Positions 8,768 to 17,893 are shown, counted from the first letter of the stretch. The stretch: DNA of 64,000 bases from Paenarthrobacter sp. JL.01a (GCF_025452095.1 NZ_CP104877.1:3038001-3102000), one strand, 5' to 3'. The notes: generated by a model not told the origin, from the letters alone. Translations and numbers: made by a program.

Positions 8768-9861
8768 CAGGTGGCGTCCTCCCTGTGGTGCCGGACTTCC
8801 TCGATCAAGGCAAGGACTTCCGGCGCCTTCAAGACTCCGGCGACCCGGCCGTCGTCGTCCACTGCCACCCCGAGACCCGACGGCGAGGACAAAGCCGCAT
8901 CCAACGCACGGCGCAGCGTATCCCCCTTGCGGAAGAGCGAACCACCCGGGATCAGCCCGGCGCCGTCGCGGGGTGAGGACCATCCAAGGGGGCGCGACTC
9001 ATCGTCCACTACCAAGGCCCACTCCCCCGACCGTCGTCCGGCGCTGTGGCCGTCGGTGGCGTTGACCATGGTCACCGGGTGCAGGGTCACGGCATCTGCT
9101 GCGTTGAAAGCGAGGTGACGGAAGCCGCGATCGCGCCCCACGAAGGAGGCGACGAAGTCGTTGGCCGGCGCCCTGAGGATTTCCTCCGGGGCGGCATACT
9201 GGGCCAGTTTGCCGCCCACGGCAAACACGGCCACTTTGTCGCCCAGGACAGTGGCTTCATCGATGTCGTGAGTGACGAAGACGATGGTCTTGGCAAGTTC
9301 GCGTTGCAGGCGCAGCAACTCCTGCTGCAGTTCATCGCGCACCACGGGATCCACGGCACTGAACGGCTCGTCCATCAGCAGGACAGGTGGGTCGGCAGCG
9401 AGCGCGCGGGCAACCCCGACGCGCTGCTGCTGACCACCCGAGAGTTGGCTCGGGTACCGCTTGCCGAGAACAGAAGCCAGCCCGACGACGTCGAGCAGTT
9501 CGGCCGCACGTTTGCGCGCCGCCGCCTTGGGCACGCCGTTAAGGCGCGGGACGGTGGCGATGTTGTCCAGCACGGAGCGGTGCGGCAACAGGCCCGATGA
9601 CTGCATGACGTAGCCCATGGATCGGCGCAGCTTGGCCGCCGGAACCTGGGACACGTCGTCGCCGGCCACGGTAATGGTTCCGCTGGTGGGTTCGACCATG
9701 CGGTTGATCATGCGCAGGGAGGTCGTTTTGCCGCAGCCGGAGGGCCCCACGAACACGGTGATGGCGCCCTTGTCGATGGACATGGTGAGAGCGTCCACCG
9801 CAGGTTGCCCGCCCTGGTATTGCTTGGTCACGCTCTGGAACTCAATCATGGCTTCGGCCAT
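8767..9861 (-). CDS. Osmoprotectant-type ABC transporter ATP-binding protein with CBS region
   Basis: The first gene of the importer operon. The ATPase is complete: Walker A GPSGCGKT (39-46), signature LSGGQQQR (140-147), Walker B LLMDEP (161-166) and the switch histidine in VTHD (198). After residue 235 comes a region ending PSGLGVAVDDDGRVAGVLKAPEVLALIEEV, which fits a CBS domain, with a weaker first repeat before it (WALVVDDESRPLGW). CBS pairs in OpuA-type ATPases sense ionic strength or nucleotides, so osmotic gating is likely. Substrate is inferred from the family only. Confidence 0.9.
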   Translation of the reverse strand: MAEAMIEFQSVTKQYQGGQPAVDALTMSIDKGAITVFVGPSGCGKTTSLRMINRMVEPTSGTITVAGDDVSQVPAAKLRRSMGYVMQSSGLLPHRSVLDNIATVPRLNGVPKAAARKRAAELLDVVGLASVLGKRYPSQLSGGQQQRVGVARALAADPPVLLMDEPFSAVDPVVRDELQQELLRLQRELAKTIVFVTHDIDEATVLGDKVAVFAVGGKLAQYAAPEEILRAPANDFVASFVGRDRGFRHLAFNAADAVTLHPVTMVNATDGHSAGRRSGEWALVVDDESRPLGWSSPRDGAGLIPGGSLFRKGDTLRRALDAALSSPSGLGVAVDDDGRVAGVLKAPEVLALIEEVRHHREDAT

Positions 9862-10016
9862 ACCCGGGCTTACCTATCTGTGGTCGAGAACATCGGTAGA
9901 GCCTGATGATCATATGCACTCTTATTACTTGGCTGCAAAGCAATCTTCCCCCAGCGTAGCCAGCACCACCGACGATGTCAGCGGCGGCACGAATTCCGTA
10001 ATCAATCGGCAATGTT

Positions 10017-11186
10017 TCATCGTTTCCGACGCTTGCTTCCCCTGCCGGACCGCTCTGCGGCCTGGTCATGTTTGTACCGCTCGACGGCGCGTTGTCCCCT
10101 GTCTGCCGACATCACCTTCTGGTGCCACTCCCGCTGGTACGCCCGCCGGGCCGCAGCGTCGTGTTTCCGGTTGAGCGCGGCGAGTTCGCGTTGCAGCTTG
10201 AGGTAGCTGGCCCAGCGCCGCGGATCGAGTGTCTCTTCCGCCAGCGCCTCCTGCACCGCGCAGCCCGGCTCTGCCTGGTGGGCACAGTCGGCGAAACGGC
10301 ATTGGGCGAAGAGTTCCTCGAGGTCGCCGAACATCTCCTCCATCCCGTCCTCCGCATCGAAGAGCCCGAATCCGCGGACCCCGGGCGTGTCCATCAGCAC
10401 GGCGCCACCGGGAAGGGGCACCAACTCCCTTGACGTGGTGGTGTGCTTGCCTTTGCCGTCTCCTGCACGGACGGCGCCGGTTTGCTGGACGTCGTGGCCT
10501 GCGAGCGCGTTGATGAGTGTCGATTTGCCGGCTCCGGAAGGGCCAAGGAGTACCAGCGTGGCGCCGTCAGGAACGTGTCGCATGAGTTCGTCGAGCCCAT
10601 CGCCGTGTTCGGCCGAGGTGGTGACCACCTCCACGCCGGCGGCTTGCTTGATCACTTCCCCCACAACGTCATCGGCCACGAAGGCCAGGTCGGCTTTGGT
10701 GATGACCACCAAAGGAGTAGCCCCCGAATCCCACGCAGCCACGAGGGTGCGTTCCAGACGGTTGTGGGTCAGGGGGCGGTCCACGGGAACTACCACGGCG
10801 ACGATATCGATGTTGCTGCCAAGGATCTGCTCCTCGGACGAGGCTTCGAAGGCGCGCTTGCGGCTCAGGGCCGAATAGCGGGGCAGGACGTCGACGACGG
10901 CGGGTTCGCCGGCGCTGTTGTGGCCGATCCATGCCCAGTCACCCGTCGCCGGAACCAGTCCTTGGGCAGGGTAGGGCAGATGCAGCAGGCCATCGGCGGA
11001 AGCCACCAGCACCCGGTTGCGGTCCAGACGGACCACCCTGCCTGGGATGGCGTTGTCCTGGTTGCCGGGAGGCCTGTTGTCGCTAAAGAGTTCTGCTGTT
11101 GCGTCTGTGAAGCCATACTCCACAGGTCCGCGAAGTTGCATGGTGGTACTGGATGAAGGGTCGCTTGATGAAGCGTAAGTATTCAA
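10017..11186 (-). CDS. rsgA: Ribosome small subunit-dependent GTPase A
   Basis: A circularly permuted GTPase that checks late 30S assembly. The order of G motifs is permuted as expected: TKAD (163-166), then P-loop GPSGAGKST (215-223), then DTPG (266-269). A zinc-binding C296/C301/H303/C309 cluster follows, with a basic helical C-terminus (RGSKRRKR) for RNA contact. An OB-like domain with IPGRVVRLDRNRVLV precedes. Translation may begin at the TTG at 11186 (AGAGG upstream) or at the ATG at 11141, giving 389 or 374 residues. Confidence 0.93.
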   Translation of the reverse strand: MNTYASSSDPSSSTTMQLRGPVEYGFTDATAELFSDNRPPGNQDNAIPGRVVRLDRNRVLVASADGLLHLPYPAQGLVPATGDWAWIGHNSAGEPAVVDVLPRYSALSRKRAFEASSEEQILGSNIDIVAVVVPVDRPLTHNRLERTLVAAWDSGATPLVVITKADLAFVADDVVGEVIKQAAGVEVVTTSAEHGDGLDELMRHVPDGATLVLLGPSGAGKSTLINALAGHDVQQTGAVRAGDGKGKHTTTSRELVPLPGGAVLMDTPGVRGFGLFDAEDGMEEMFGDLEELFAQCRFADCAHQAEPGCAVQEALAEETLDPRRWASYLKLQRELAALNRKHDAAARRAYQREWHQKVMSADRGQRAVERYKHDQAAERSGRGSKRRKR

Positions 11187-11386
11187 TGGAATGCCTCTGC
11201 TGAGGCCCGGTTGCCTGCTACTGGCAGGCAGATGCCGGGACAGGGTGGGTGGTGTGATGACGGTGCGCCGCCGTGTGCGGGGCGCGCAAAGTTATGGCAA
11301 TCATCAAAATCCACCCCCTCAGGCATCAAGACCGGCAAGATCAGCCGGCAACGATGCCCAGCCTAGCCAACCGTGGGGCAGCTTGG
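11187..11386. other. Intergenic stretch upstream of rsgA
   Basis: About 200 bases between the Nudix gene stop and the rsgA start, both on the minus strand. It presumably holds the rsgA promoter. I see a small TTGCCTGC/GCAGGCAG-type repeat near 11210-11232 but no convincing gene, terminator with a T-run, or RNA element. Confidence 0.5.
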
Positions 11387-11848
11387 CTACCCCTGGGCGC
11401 TGGGCTTTCCATCCGCCGGCCGCTCCCGGAGAAGGCGCAATGCCGTGTCAACCAAGGACACCCGGTTGAGCTTGTCGACGTCCTGCAAGGGAATCCACGC
11501 AGCATGCGTGGTGGTTCCGTCCACTTCGTATGTCAGTTCACCGCCCACCACGGTGCCCTCATACACGATACGAAGGGCCTGGAAGTCACGCACGGACCCA
11601 TCCGGCCGTTTCTCTCCCCGCCAGTGTCCGACGTCGATGCCCAACATCCCATCGACCCTGGCCTCATAGCCGGTTTCTTCCATGACCTCCCGTTTGCACC
11701 CGTCCACGGGGTGCTCGCCGAAGTCCAGGCCGCCGCCGGGAAGTGTCCAGCCTTCCTTGTCGTCCTGCTTCCAGTAGGCCAGCAGGATCCGCCCTTCCTT
11801 GACGATGACGGCGTAGGCAGCGGGACGGGTATCGAACTGGGGACTCAT
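11387..11848 (-). CDS. Nudix hydrolase
   Basis: A 153-residue single-domain enzyme that hydrolyses a nucleoside diphosphate linked to another moiety. The Nudix box is complete: G39 with five residues to E45, seven residues, then REVMEETG (53-60). The N-terminus (AAYAVIVKEGRILLAYW) and the DFQALRIVYEGTVVGGELTYE strand are typical. The substrate cannot be predicted. It lies 30 bases downstream of the beta-galactosidase gene on the same strand and may be read through from it. Confidence 0.93.
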   Translation of the reverse strand: MSPQFDTRPAAYAVIVKEGRILLAYWKQDDKEGWTLPGGGLDFGEHPVDGCKREVMEETGYEARVDGMLGIDVGHWRGEKRPDGSVRDFQALRIVYEGTVVGGELTYEVDGTTTHAAWIPLQDVDKLNRVSLVDTALRLLRERPADGKPSAQG

Positions 11849-11878
11849 CGTGCCAGCATAATTCCCTTGCAGTGATCC

Positions 11879-13675
11879 CTACGGCAGTTCGGCAGCTGCG
11901 ATGGGCCCGGCCTCTTCGGGGCCCAAGTCCGGTTCTTCACGGAGCTCGACGACGGTACCGGGCTTGAGCAGCTCCAGCACCTTGATGCGGTTAAGGCCGG
12001 CGTGCAACAACGGCGCCGGTGCATACAGGGTTACCTGTGGCCCCTTTTCCCAGTACCGTCCCAGCAGGAAGCCATTGAGCCACACGAAGCCCTTCCCGGA
12101 GTCGGGCAGGGCAATGTAGGTATCTGCGGGTGTCGCCAGTTCGAACTCCGCCCCGGCAAGGCCTTCCAGATCTTCGCTCCCCCATTCGGTCAGGGCCACC
12201 GGAGTCTGTGTCCAGTGGAAGGTGTAGCGCTGGTTGATCAGGACGCCGCCCAGGATTCCCTTGCCGTGACCTGTCAGGGGTCCGTAGTTGATGCGGCCGA
12301 GGTTCTCCACCAAAATGTCGAGCTTGGCCGGGACCCCCGTGCCCGTGACCGGCAGCCCATCGGCTCCCGTGACGTCATCGAGCACCCCGGCAAATTCGCC
12401 ATCCACCCAGAGGTATGCACGGTCATTCAGACCGGCAACCTTCACCCGGCTTTCAGCGGGAGCATCAGCGCGGCCGGGCAGGATGGCGTCGGCCGAGTAG
12501 AGGACCATACCGGCGCCGAGGCCCAATTGTTCGAAACTGAGGGGCTTGACACTGCTGACGGGCTTGCCGGCTTTGCGGACAAGCTCCAGCAGCTCCGGGC
12601 CAGCGCTCAGCGGCAGCGACTGTGCCGGAACAACGGGAGGGTCCGCGAGCAATTCCACCGGGAGTTCGGGGGCGTCTTCGATGCCCTGTGCCCGGAGAAA
12701 CTCCTCCCGGAACGCATGGAACTTCGGCGTCAGAGCCCCGTTCTCCGCGATGGGGGCATCGGAGTCGTAACTGGTAACTGTTGGCTGGAGTTGCTTGCCG
12801 TCGTGGTTGCTGCCGGAGCCGAGGCCGAAGTTGGTTCCGCCGTGCGCCATGTACACGCAGACCGAGCCGCCAAGGTCCAGCATCTTGCGGGCTTCCAGTG
12901 CCGCATCCGCGGCATCGCGACGGTGGTGGTGCTCGCCCCAATGGTCGAACCAGCCGCCCCAGAACTCGACGTTGAAGAACGGCTCATCCGGCCGGCGTCG
13001 TTTCCATGTCTCCACCGCTTCGTCGCCGCGGCTTCCCAGCGTCGCCGTCGCCCAAGTGCCTTCCACTGAGCCGCCGTCGAGGAAATAGTCCGTGCCGCCG
13101 TCGGCCGTGAACAGCAGTTCGGTGATGCCGCGCTCTTCCAGCGCCCGCCGGTTCCAGCGGATGTATTCGTGGTCATCGCCGTAGCTGCCGTACTCGTTCT
13201 CGATTTGTACTGCCACCACGGGGCCACCCGCGGAGGCTTGACGCGAAGCGATGATCGGGAGCAGATGGTCGAACCACTCCTCGATGGCGGAGGTGAAAAC
13301 AGGGTCCATGCAGCGCAGGCCAATCCCCGGAATACCCGTCAGCCACGAAGGGAAACCGCCGTTGTCCCATTCGGCGCAAATGTACGGCCCGGGGCGAACG
13401 ATGACGTCCAGCCCTTCCGCTGCCGCGAGGTCGATGAAATGTCCCACGTCCCGCCAGCCGGCGAAGTCCGGCGCTTCATCGCGCTTGGGCTGGTGGAAGT
13501 CCCAGGCAACGTAGGTGTCAACGGTATTGGCCCCCATGGCCTTGAGCCGACGCAACCTGTCCCGCCACAGATCGGGGTGGACCCGGAAGTAGTGGATGGC
13601 TCCAGCGAGGATGCGATACGGTTCACCCGAACGGTAAAGGACGGCGTCGTGGTAGCTCAAAAGGGCGTTGTTCAC
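11879..13675 (-). CDS. Glycoside hydrolase family 35 beta-galactosidase
   Basis: A 598-residue hydrolase that removes terminal beta-galactose. The TIM barrel carries the acid/base E161 in QIENEYGSYG and the nucleophile E237 in FFNVEFWGGWFDHWG. FRVHPDLWRDRL, ANTVDTYVAWDFHQP and RPGPYICAEWDNGG are also GH35 hallmarks. The C-terminal half holds two jelly-roll-like domains (GKGFVWLNGFLLGRYW near residue 530). There is no signal peptide, so it acts in the cytoplasm on imported oligosaccharide. The start is GTG. It is divergent from the pirin gene with about 50 bases between them. Confidence 0.94.
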   Translation of the reverse strand: MNNALLSYHDAVLYRSGEPYRILAGAIHYFRVHPDLWRDRLRRLKAMGANTVDTYVAWDFHQPKRDEAPDFAGWRDVGHFIDLAAAEGLDVIVRPGPYICAEWDNGGFPSWLTGIPGIGLRCMDPVFTSAIEEWFDHLLPIIASRQASAGGPVVAVQIENEYGSYGDDHEYIRWNRRALEERGITELLFTADGGTDYFLDGGSVEGTWATATLGSRGDEAVETWKRRRPDEPFFNVEFWGGWFDHWGEHHHRRDAADAALEARKMLDLGGSVCVYMAHGGTNFGLGSGSNHDGKQLQPTVTSYDSDAPIAENGALTPKFHAFREEFLRAQGIEDAPELPVELLADPPVVPAQSLPLSAGPELLELVRKAGKPVSSVKPLSFEQLGLGAGMVLYSADAILPGRADAPAESRVKVAGLNDRAYLWVDGEFAGVLDDVTGADGLPVTGTGVPAKLDILVENLGRINYGPLTGHGKGILGGVLINQRYTFHWTQTPVALTEWGSEDLEGLAGAEFELATPADTYIALPDSGKGFVWLNGFLLGRYWEKGPQVTLYAPAPLLHAGLNRIKVLELLKPGTVVELREEPDLGPEEAGPIAAAELP

Positions 13676-13724
13676 ACGGAACAGATTAGCTCAATTTCCA
13701 ACATTTATGCACAGGTGATGACAC

Positions 13725-14753
13725 ATGACCAATCTTGATACTTCCCCCGCACAGGAAGTCTGCCCCGCGGCCCCGGAAGGCCAAGGTCCTTGTGTCCAGC
13801 TGTGGCCTGAGCGCGAAGTTCCGTTGGGCGGCGTGCGTGCCATGAACGTCATGAGGACACTCCCGCAGCGAGGACTCCCGACCGTTGGAGCATGGTGTTT
13901 CCTGGACAGCTTCGGGCCGGACCGCGTGGCGATGAGCGTCCTCCCCCATCCGCACTGCGGGCTGCAGACAGTCACGTGGCCAATGGAAGGCGCGGTGCTG
14001 CACCGTGACAGCGTGGGCAGCGATGTTGTGGTGCGTCCCGGCGAGCTGAACATCATGACAGCCGGCAACGGCATTTCCCACTCGGAATTCTCAGTCCTTC
14101 CCACCGCCGCAGACGGATCAAGCCCTCTTGTGGGCGAACTGCCGGTGTCGCGCGGACTCCAGCTCTGGGTTGCCCTTCCGGATGAGCACCGGCACCGTGC
14201 GCCCTCCTTCGAGCAGATCAGGGACTTGCCCGTGGCTATCGGCGAAGGCTTCACCGCCACGGTCATGGTGGGAGAGTTTGCCGGCCAACGCTCCCCTGCC
14301 ACCATGTTCAGCCCCATTGTCGGTGCGGACATCGTGGGTTCCGGCCAGCTGGAACTGCCTTTGCGGCCCGACTTTGAGCACGCGGTACTGGTCCTGGACG
14401 GCCAGCTGGTTATCGACGGCCAGGACATTGAAGCCGGGCCGTTGGCCTACCTTGGTGCCGGACGGAGCAACCTCACCGTGGAAGCACAGCCCGACACCCG
14501 CTTCATGCTGCTGGGCGGTGAGCCTTTCGGCGAAGACCTCCTCATGTGGTGGAACTTCGTGGGGCGGACCCATGAGGAAGTGGAACAGGCCCGCGAAGAA
14601 TGGGAAGCGGAGGGACTGCTCGACGACGAGGCTGCCGCCAGCTCTCGCTTCGGCTTCGTCCACGGACACGGACCCGACGCTGGCCCGGAGGCAGGCCGCA
14701 TCCCGGCTCCCCCGCTGCCGGGGGTCAAGCTCCGCCCCCGCACCCGTGGCTGA
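13725..14753 (+). CDS. Pirin family protein
   Basis: A 342-residue bicupin. The four metal ligands of pirins align well: H75 and H77 in LPHPHCGLQT, and H119 and E121 in GNGISHSEF; spacings match the human pirin set. The C-terminal cupin is present (SGQLELPLRPDFEHAVLVLDG and MLLGGEPFGE), followed by WWNFVGRTHEEVEQAREEW, another family hallmark. Bacterial pirins include quercetinases and regulators of central metabolism; the role here is unknown. AGGTGAT lies upstream of the ATG. Confidence 0.93.
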   Translation: MTNLDTSPAQEVCPAAPEGQGPCVQLWPEREVPLGGVRAMNVMRTLPQRGLPTVGAWCFLDSFGPDRVAMSVLPHPHCGLQTVTWPMEGAVLHRDSVGSDVVVRPGELNIMTAGNGISHSEFSVLPTAADGSSPLVGELPVSRGLQLWVALPDEHRHRAPSFEQIRDLPVAIGEGFTATVMVGEFAGQRSPATMFSPIVGADIVGSGQLELPLRPDFEHAVLVLDGQLVIDGQDIEAGPLAYLGAGRSNLTVEAQPDTRFMLLGGEPFGEDLLMWWNFVGRTHEEVEQAREEWEAEGLLDDEAAASSRFGFVHGHGPDAGPEAGRIPAPPLPGVKLRPRTRG

Positions 14754-14814
14754 GTTTTTGTACAGCTAATGCGCCTAAAAGGGCTTCTTAAGGTCATTAG
14801 GTGTACAAAAACTC
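14752..14814. terminator. Long inverted repeat between the convergent pirin and sugar kinase genes
   Basis: Arms of 20 bases (14752-14771 and 14795-14814) match except at one position and flank a 23-base loop. The left arm overlaps the pirin stop codon and the right arm ends 2 bases from the kinase stop. The T-run lies inside the stem (GAGTTTTTGTACA), symmetric on both strands, which is unlike a standard terminator with a trailing T-run. A bidirectional terminator is still the simplest reading. Confidence 0.55.
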
Positions 14815-14816
14815 GA

Positions 14817-15746
14817 TCAGGGGGTTTGCTCAGCCACCAGTCGGGGGACGCCGAACACAGGATCCTGCTGGAGGATTCGGACATCCACGATGCCGTCCTC
14901 GGCCAGGGCAGCCTTGAAAGCGTCCTGCAGTCGGGGAACGTTCATGCCCAATCCGCTCCCCAGGATCACCGGACCGTTCAAACCCAGCTGGCGGACGGCC
15001 TGGCCGGCAAGTTCGGCCAGGTCGCGGCCGGCCTGCACCACCAAGGCCTGGCTTACCTGGTCGCCGGCATCTGCTGTCTCAACCACCAGCCGCGCCTGCT
15101 GGGCCCAGTACCTGCGGCCGGTGTCGGGTGAATGGAAAAGCGCAATCAGCTTGCCCGGCTCGTCCACGCCGCATGAGGCCAGCAGTGCGCGGCTCAGCCG
15201 GTCCGGTTCCAGGCCCTGGTTCATCCGTCGCAAGCTATGGCGCACGGCTTCCCTCCCCAGCCAGTAGCCGCTTCCTTCATCCCCCAGGAGGTAGCCCCAG
15301 CCACCCGCCCGGGCTTCCTCGCCGGCGTCGTTCTTTCCCCACGCCGCCGACCCCGTACCCGCAATGACGGCCACGCCGGTGCTGGCTCCCCCGGCCGCCA
15401 ACAGCAGCCGGGAATCGTGCACCACAGTGATGCGTGCGCCCGGCACATGGGGTGAAATCAGGTCTGCGAGCGCTTGGGCGTCCTCGTCCGTATCGATCCC
15501 GCCGGCACCGGCGTACACCTGGTCGATGGTTCCGCCGCCGATTTTCCCGAACAGCTCAGCCAGGTTGGCCGCTGCCTGCTCCTTGGTGACATTCTGGACA
15601 TTGGAGCTGCCAGCCGTTTCATCAAGAACGGGCTCGCCGTCGTGGAACCTCACGCCGCGCGTCTTGGTACCGCCAATGTCGAGCCCTATGACGGTGCCGC
15701 TCGCGGCGGAGGCAGGGGAATGCTGGGCAGAGTCATGATTGTTCAC
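14817..15746 (-). CDS. BadF/BadG/BcrA/BcrD-type ATPase, N-acetylglucosamine kinase-like
   Basis: A 309-residue sugar kinase of the ASKHA fold. Phosphate-1 motif GLDIGGTKTRG lies near residues 20-30; phosphate-2 region AVIAGTGSAAWG and GGWGYLLGDEGSGYWLGREAV follow, and VILGSGLGMNVP forms the adenosine part. This combination is typical of actinobacterial N-acetylglucosamine or glucosamine kinases annotated as BadF-like. The start is GTG. Proximity to a beta-galactosidase hints at carbohydrate use, but the substrate is not shown. Confidence 0.85.
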   Translation of the reverse strand: MNNHDSAQHSPASAASGTVIGLDIGGTKTRGVRFHDGEPVLDETAGSSNVQNVTKEQAAANLAELFGKIGGGTIDQVYAGAGGIDTDEDAQALADLISPHVPGARITVVHDSRLLLAAGGASTGVAVIAGTGSAAWGKNDAGEEARAGGWGYLLGDEGSGYWLGREAVRHSLRRMNQGLEPDRLSRALLASCGVDEPGKLIALFHSPDTGRRYWAQQARLVVETADAGDQVSQALVVQAGRDLAELAGQAVRQLGLNGPVILGSGLGMNVPRLQDAFKAALAEDGIVDVRILQQDPVFGVPRLVAEQTP

Positions 15747-15787
15747 CGTGAAAGACTAGCTTGGAGCGTCCGGAGGAGGAACCGACC

Positions 15788-16837
15788 ATGCCTGAATCCC
15801 TGTTTGGCACTCCATTTATTGCGGCCCCCATGGCGGGCGGGACATCTACGCCGTCATTGGTCCAGGCAGTGCATGAGGCCGGCGGCCTGGGCTTCCTTGC
15901 TGCCGGTTACAAAACACCGGAGGCCATGGCGGCGGAGATCTCCGTAGCCAGGGCACTGGGGATCAGGTTCGGCATGAACGTCTTTGTTCCGGACCGCGAT
16001 GCCCTAGCACCAGGGCCCGAAGCCCGGTCCCGGTTGGAGGCATACCGGGCCGAACTGGAGCCGGAAGCTGCCCGCTACGGCGTCGCTCTGCCTCCCCTTC
16101 GACTCGATGACGACGACGCCTGGCACCAAAAGATCGACGCCCTCGTCAACGATCCCGTGGAAATGGTCAGTTTCGCTTTCGGCCTGCCCGGACCTGCGGT
16201 GGTTAAGTCCCTGCAGAAAGCCGGAACCCTGGTCATCACCAGTGTCACCAGCGTTCAGGAGGCCCTGGCCGCCGCAGAGGAAGGACCGGATGCCCTGGTT
16301 GTCCAGCACACTTCGGCGGGGGCACACAGTACGGCCTTCCTGCCCGACGGACCGGGAACGCCGGCAGGCGGTAAGACCACAGCCAGAACGACGGCGGAGC
16401 TGGTCACGCAGGTGCGTGCCGCCGTCGGACTTCCGTTGATAGCGGCCGGCGCGGTCATGGTCGGCACCACGCTTCGCGGCGTACTGGCTGCCGGTGCAGT
16501 AGCCGCCCAGATCGGTACGGCGTTGGTCCGCACGGAAGAAAGTGGTGCGCGGCAGACCCACAAGGACGCCCTGGGAGACCCTGGATTCACCAGCACCGCC
16601 ATCACCCGTGCGTTCACCGGGCGTGCGGCACGTTCCTTGGTCAATGAGTTCGTGCGCGACCATCAGGACGCCCCGGAGGGCTACCCTGCCATCCACCACC
16701 TCACTGGCCCCATCCGTGCCGCAGCCTCGGCGGCGGGCGACCCGCACCGACTCAACCTGTGGGCGGGCACGGGGTGGCGGCAGGCACGGACGGGATCGGC
16801 GCGGGATGTAGTCAGGGAGTTCCTGACCGGGCTCTGA
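15788..16837 (+). CDS. Nitronate monooxygenase family flavoprotein
   Basis: A 349-residue FMN TIM-barrel enzyme of the 2-nitropropane dioxygenase family, which oxidises alkyl nitronates. It starts PLFIAAPMAGG-like (FIAAPMAGGTSTPSLV), has GIRFGMNVFVP, VSFAFGLPG and VITSVTSVQEA, and the active-site histidine region QHTSAGAHST. LIAAGAVMVGTTL and QIGTALVRTEESGA bind the FMN phosphate. The ATG at 15788 follows GGAGGAGGA. The last 26 bases overlap the end of the convergent lysR gene. Confidence 0.9.
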   Translation: MPESLFGTPFIAAPMAGGTSTPSLVQAVHEAGGLGFLAAGYKTPEAMAAEISVARALGIRFGMNVFVPDRDALAPGPEARSRLEAYRAELEPEAARYGVALPPLRLDDDDAWHQKIDALVNDPVEMVSFAFGLPGPAVVKSLQKAGTLVITSVTSVQEALAAAEEGPDALVVQHTSAGAHSTAFLPDGPGTPAGGKTTARTTAELVTQVRAAVGLPLIAAGAVMVGTTLRGVLAAGAVAAQIGTALVRTEESGARQTHKDALGDPGFTSTAITRAFTGRAARSLVNEFVRDHQDAPEGYPAIHHLTGPIRAAASAAGDPHRLNLWAGTGWRQARTGSARDVVREFLTGL

Positions 16838-17786
16838 CCAGTTCGGCCAGCAGTTCCCCACCTTCGGTCACCACCAGTTCGCGGAACAAACGGACGGCCT
16901 CTGGCTCGAAATTCCTCTCCCGCCAGGCAATACCAATCTGGCGGAATGCCAGGTCCGATTCGATCGGCACCTCAACAAGTCCAAGTTCGGCCTCGGGGAG
17001 GAACTGGCCCGTGCCCGAGCCCGGCCCGGCGGGCGGCAGGATGCTGAACCCCAAGCCGGCCGAAACCAATCCCCGGGCCGAGGTGGACTCCTGGACCTCG
17101 AAGGCAATGCGCGGCCGGAAGCCGGCTTCCCGGAGCAGCGCCTCTCCCAGCGCGCGCAGGCCGACGCCGGCCGGAAGAGTCACATAGGGATCATGCCGCA
17201 GCTCTGAAAGGTGCACACTCGGCCTGGCCGCCAAGGGGTGTCGGTAGTGAAGAACCGCCCGGAGCGGCTCCCGGTACAGAGGGTGGGAGCGGATCCCCCG
17301 GCCCTCCGGCGCTATCGGTGCCGTCAGTGCGAAGTCCATCTCTCCGCTGGCCAAGTGCTGCAGGCAATCGTCCCGGGGTCCCTGCCACAGTTCGAACGCC
17401 GTTTGGGGATACCGGCCGCGGAAGGCGCTGATCAGCAGAGGAAGGGTCGCTTCGCCAAAGGTGTGCTGGAACGACACACCGATCCGTCCCCGCACGACAT
17501 CGGATTCGTGACGCACGCGGTCCAGCCCGGCTTGGAAGTCCTCCAGGGCTGCGTCGATGTAAGGAAGCAACGCCTTGGCAGCGGCGGTGAGCCGGATGCC
17601 TCGCCCGTCACGGACCAAAAGGTCCATGCCCACGATGGCGCTGGCCCGGGCCACTGCCCTGCTGACCGTGGATTGCGGGACCCCGAGTATCTCCGCGGTT
17701 TCGGTCATGTGCTCCGTGCGGCCGAGCTCCGCCAGAACCGGCAGGAGGGGAAGGAGCTGGACAAGTTGCTGGTGATCCGGTTCCAC
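16812..17786 (-). CDS. LysR family transcriptional regulator
   Basis: A 324-residue regulator. The N-terminal winged helix (about 20-65) has TEHMTETAEILGVPQSTVSRAVARAS, followed by a linker helix and an effector-binding domain beginning RGRIGVSFQHTFGEATLP. The start is GTG at 17786. It is divergent from an MFS efflux gene, with a textbook LysR box between them, so it most likely controls that transporter and itself. Its effector is unknown. It overlaps the 3' end of the nitronate monooxygenase gene. Confidence 0.93.
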   Translation of the reverse strand: MEPDHQQLVQLLPLLPVLAELGRTEHMTETAEILGVPQSTVSRAVARASAIVGMDLLVRDGRGIRLTAAAKALLPYIDAALEDFQAGLDRVRHESDVVRGRIGVSFQHTFGEATLPLLISAFRGRYPQTAFELWQGPRDDCLQHLASGEMDFALTAPIAPEGRGIRSHPLYREPLRAVLHYRHPLAARPSVHLSELRHDPYVTLPAGVGLRALGEALLREAGFRPRIAFEVQESTSARGLVSAGLGFSILPPAGPGSGTGQFLPEAELGLVEVPIESDLAFRQIGIAWRERNFEPEAVRLFRELVVTEGGELLAELVRARSGTP

Positions 17787-17812
17787 AACATCCCTCTCGA
17801 TGGGGCCTACCT

Positions 17813-17826
17813 ATGCAATGCTGCAT
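17813..17826. promoter_or_regulatory. Imperfectly spaced LysR-like half-site pair
   Basis: ATGCA and TGCAT half-sites separated by 4 bases, one helical turn and a half from the perfect box downstream. LysR proteins bind tetramerically to a recognition and an activation site, so this can be the second site. Confidence 0.5.
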
Positions 17827-17833
17827 CAATTCT

Positions 17834-17848
17834 ATGCAATCCATGCAT
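17834..17848. promoter_or_regulatory. Perfect LysR box (T-N11-A) in the lysR/MFS divergent region
   Basis: ATGCA-N5-TGCAT, a perfect 15-base dyad fitting the family T-N11-A consensus. It lies between the lysR GTG start (17786) and the MFS ATG (17894). Confidence 0.65.
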
Positions 17849-17893
17849 TGGAAAGGGTAGTTGCCGGCGTCTTACTGTTGGCCGGTGAACAAC

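Noticed and set aside
9842..10069. A 75-codon minus-strand frame with a VGGAGYAGG stretch upstream of the ABC importer
   Set aside because: The glycine-rich stretch only superficially resembles a nucleotide-binding loop; the frame overlaps the ATPase start and has no ribosome site or further homology.
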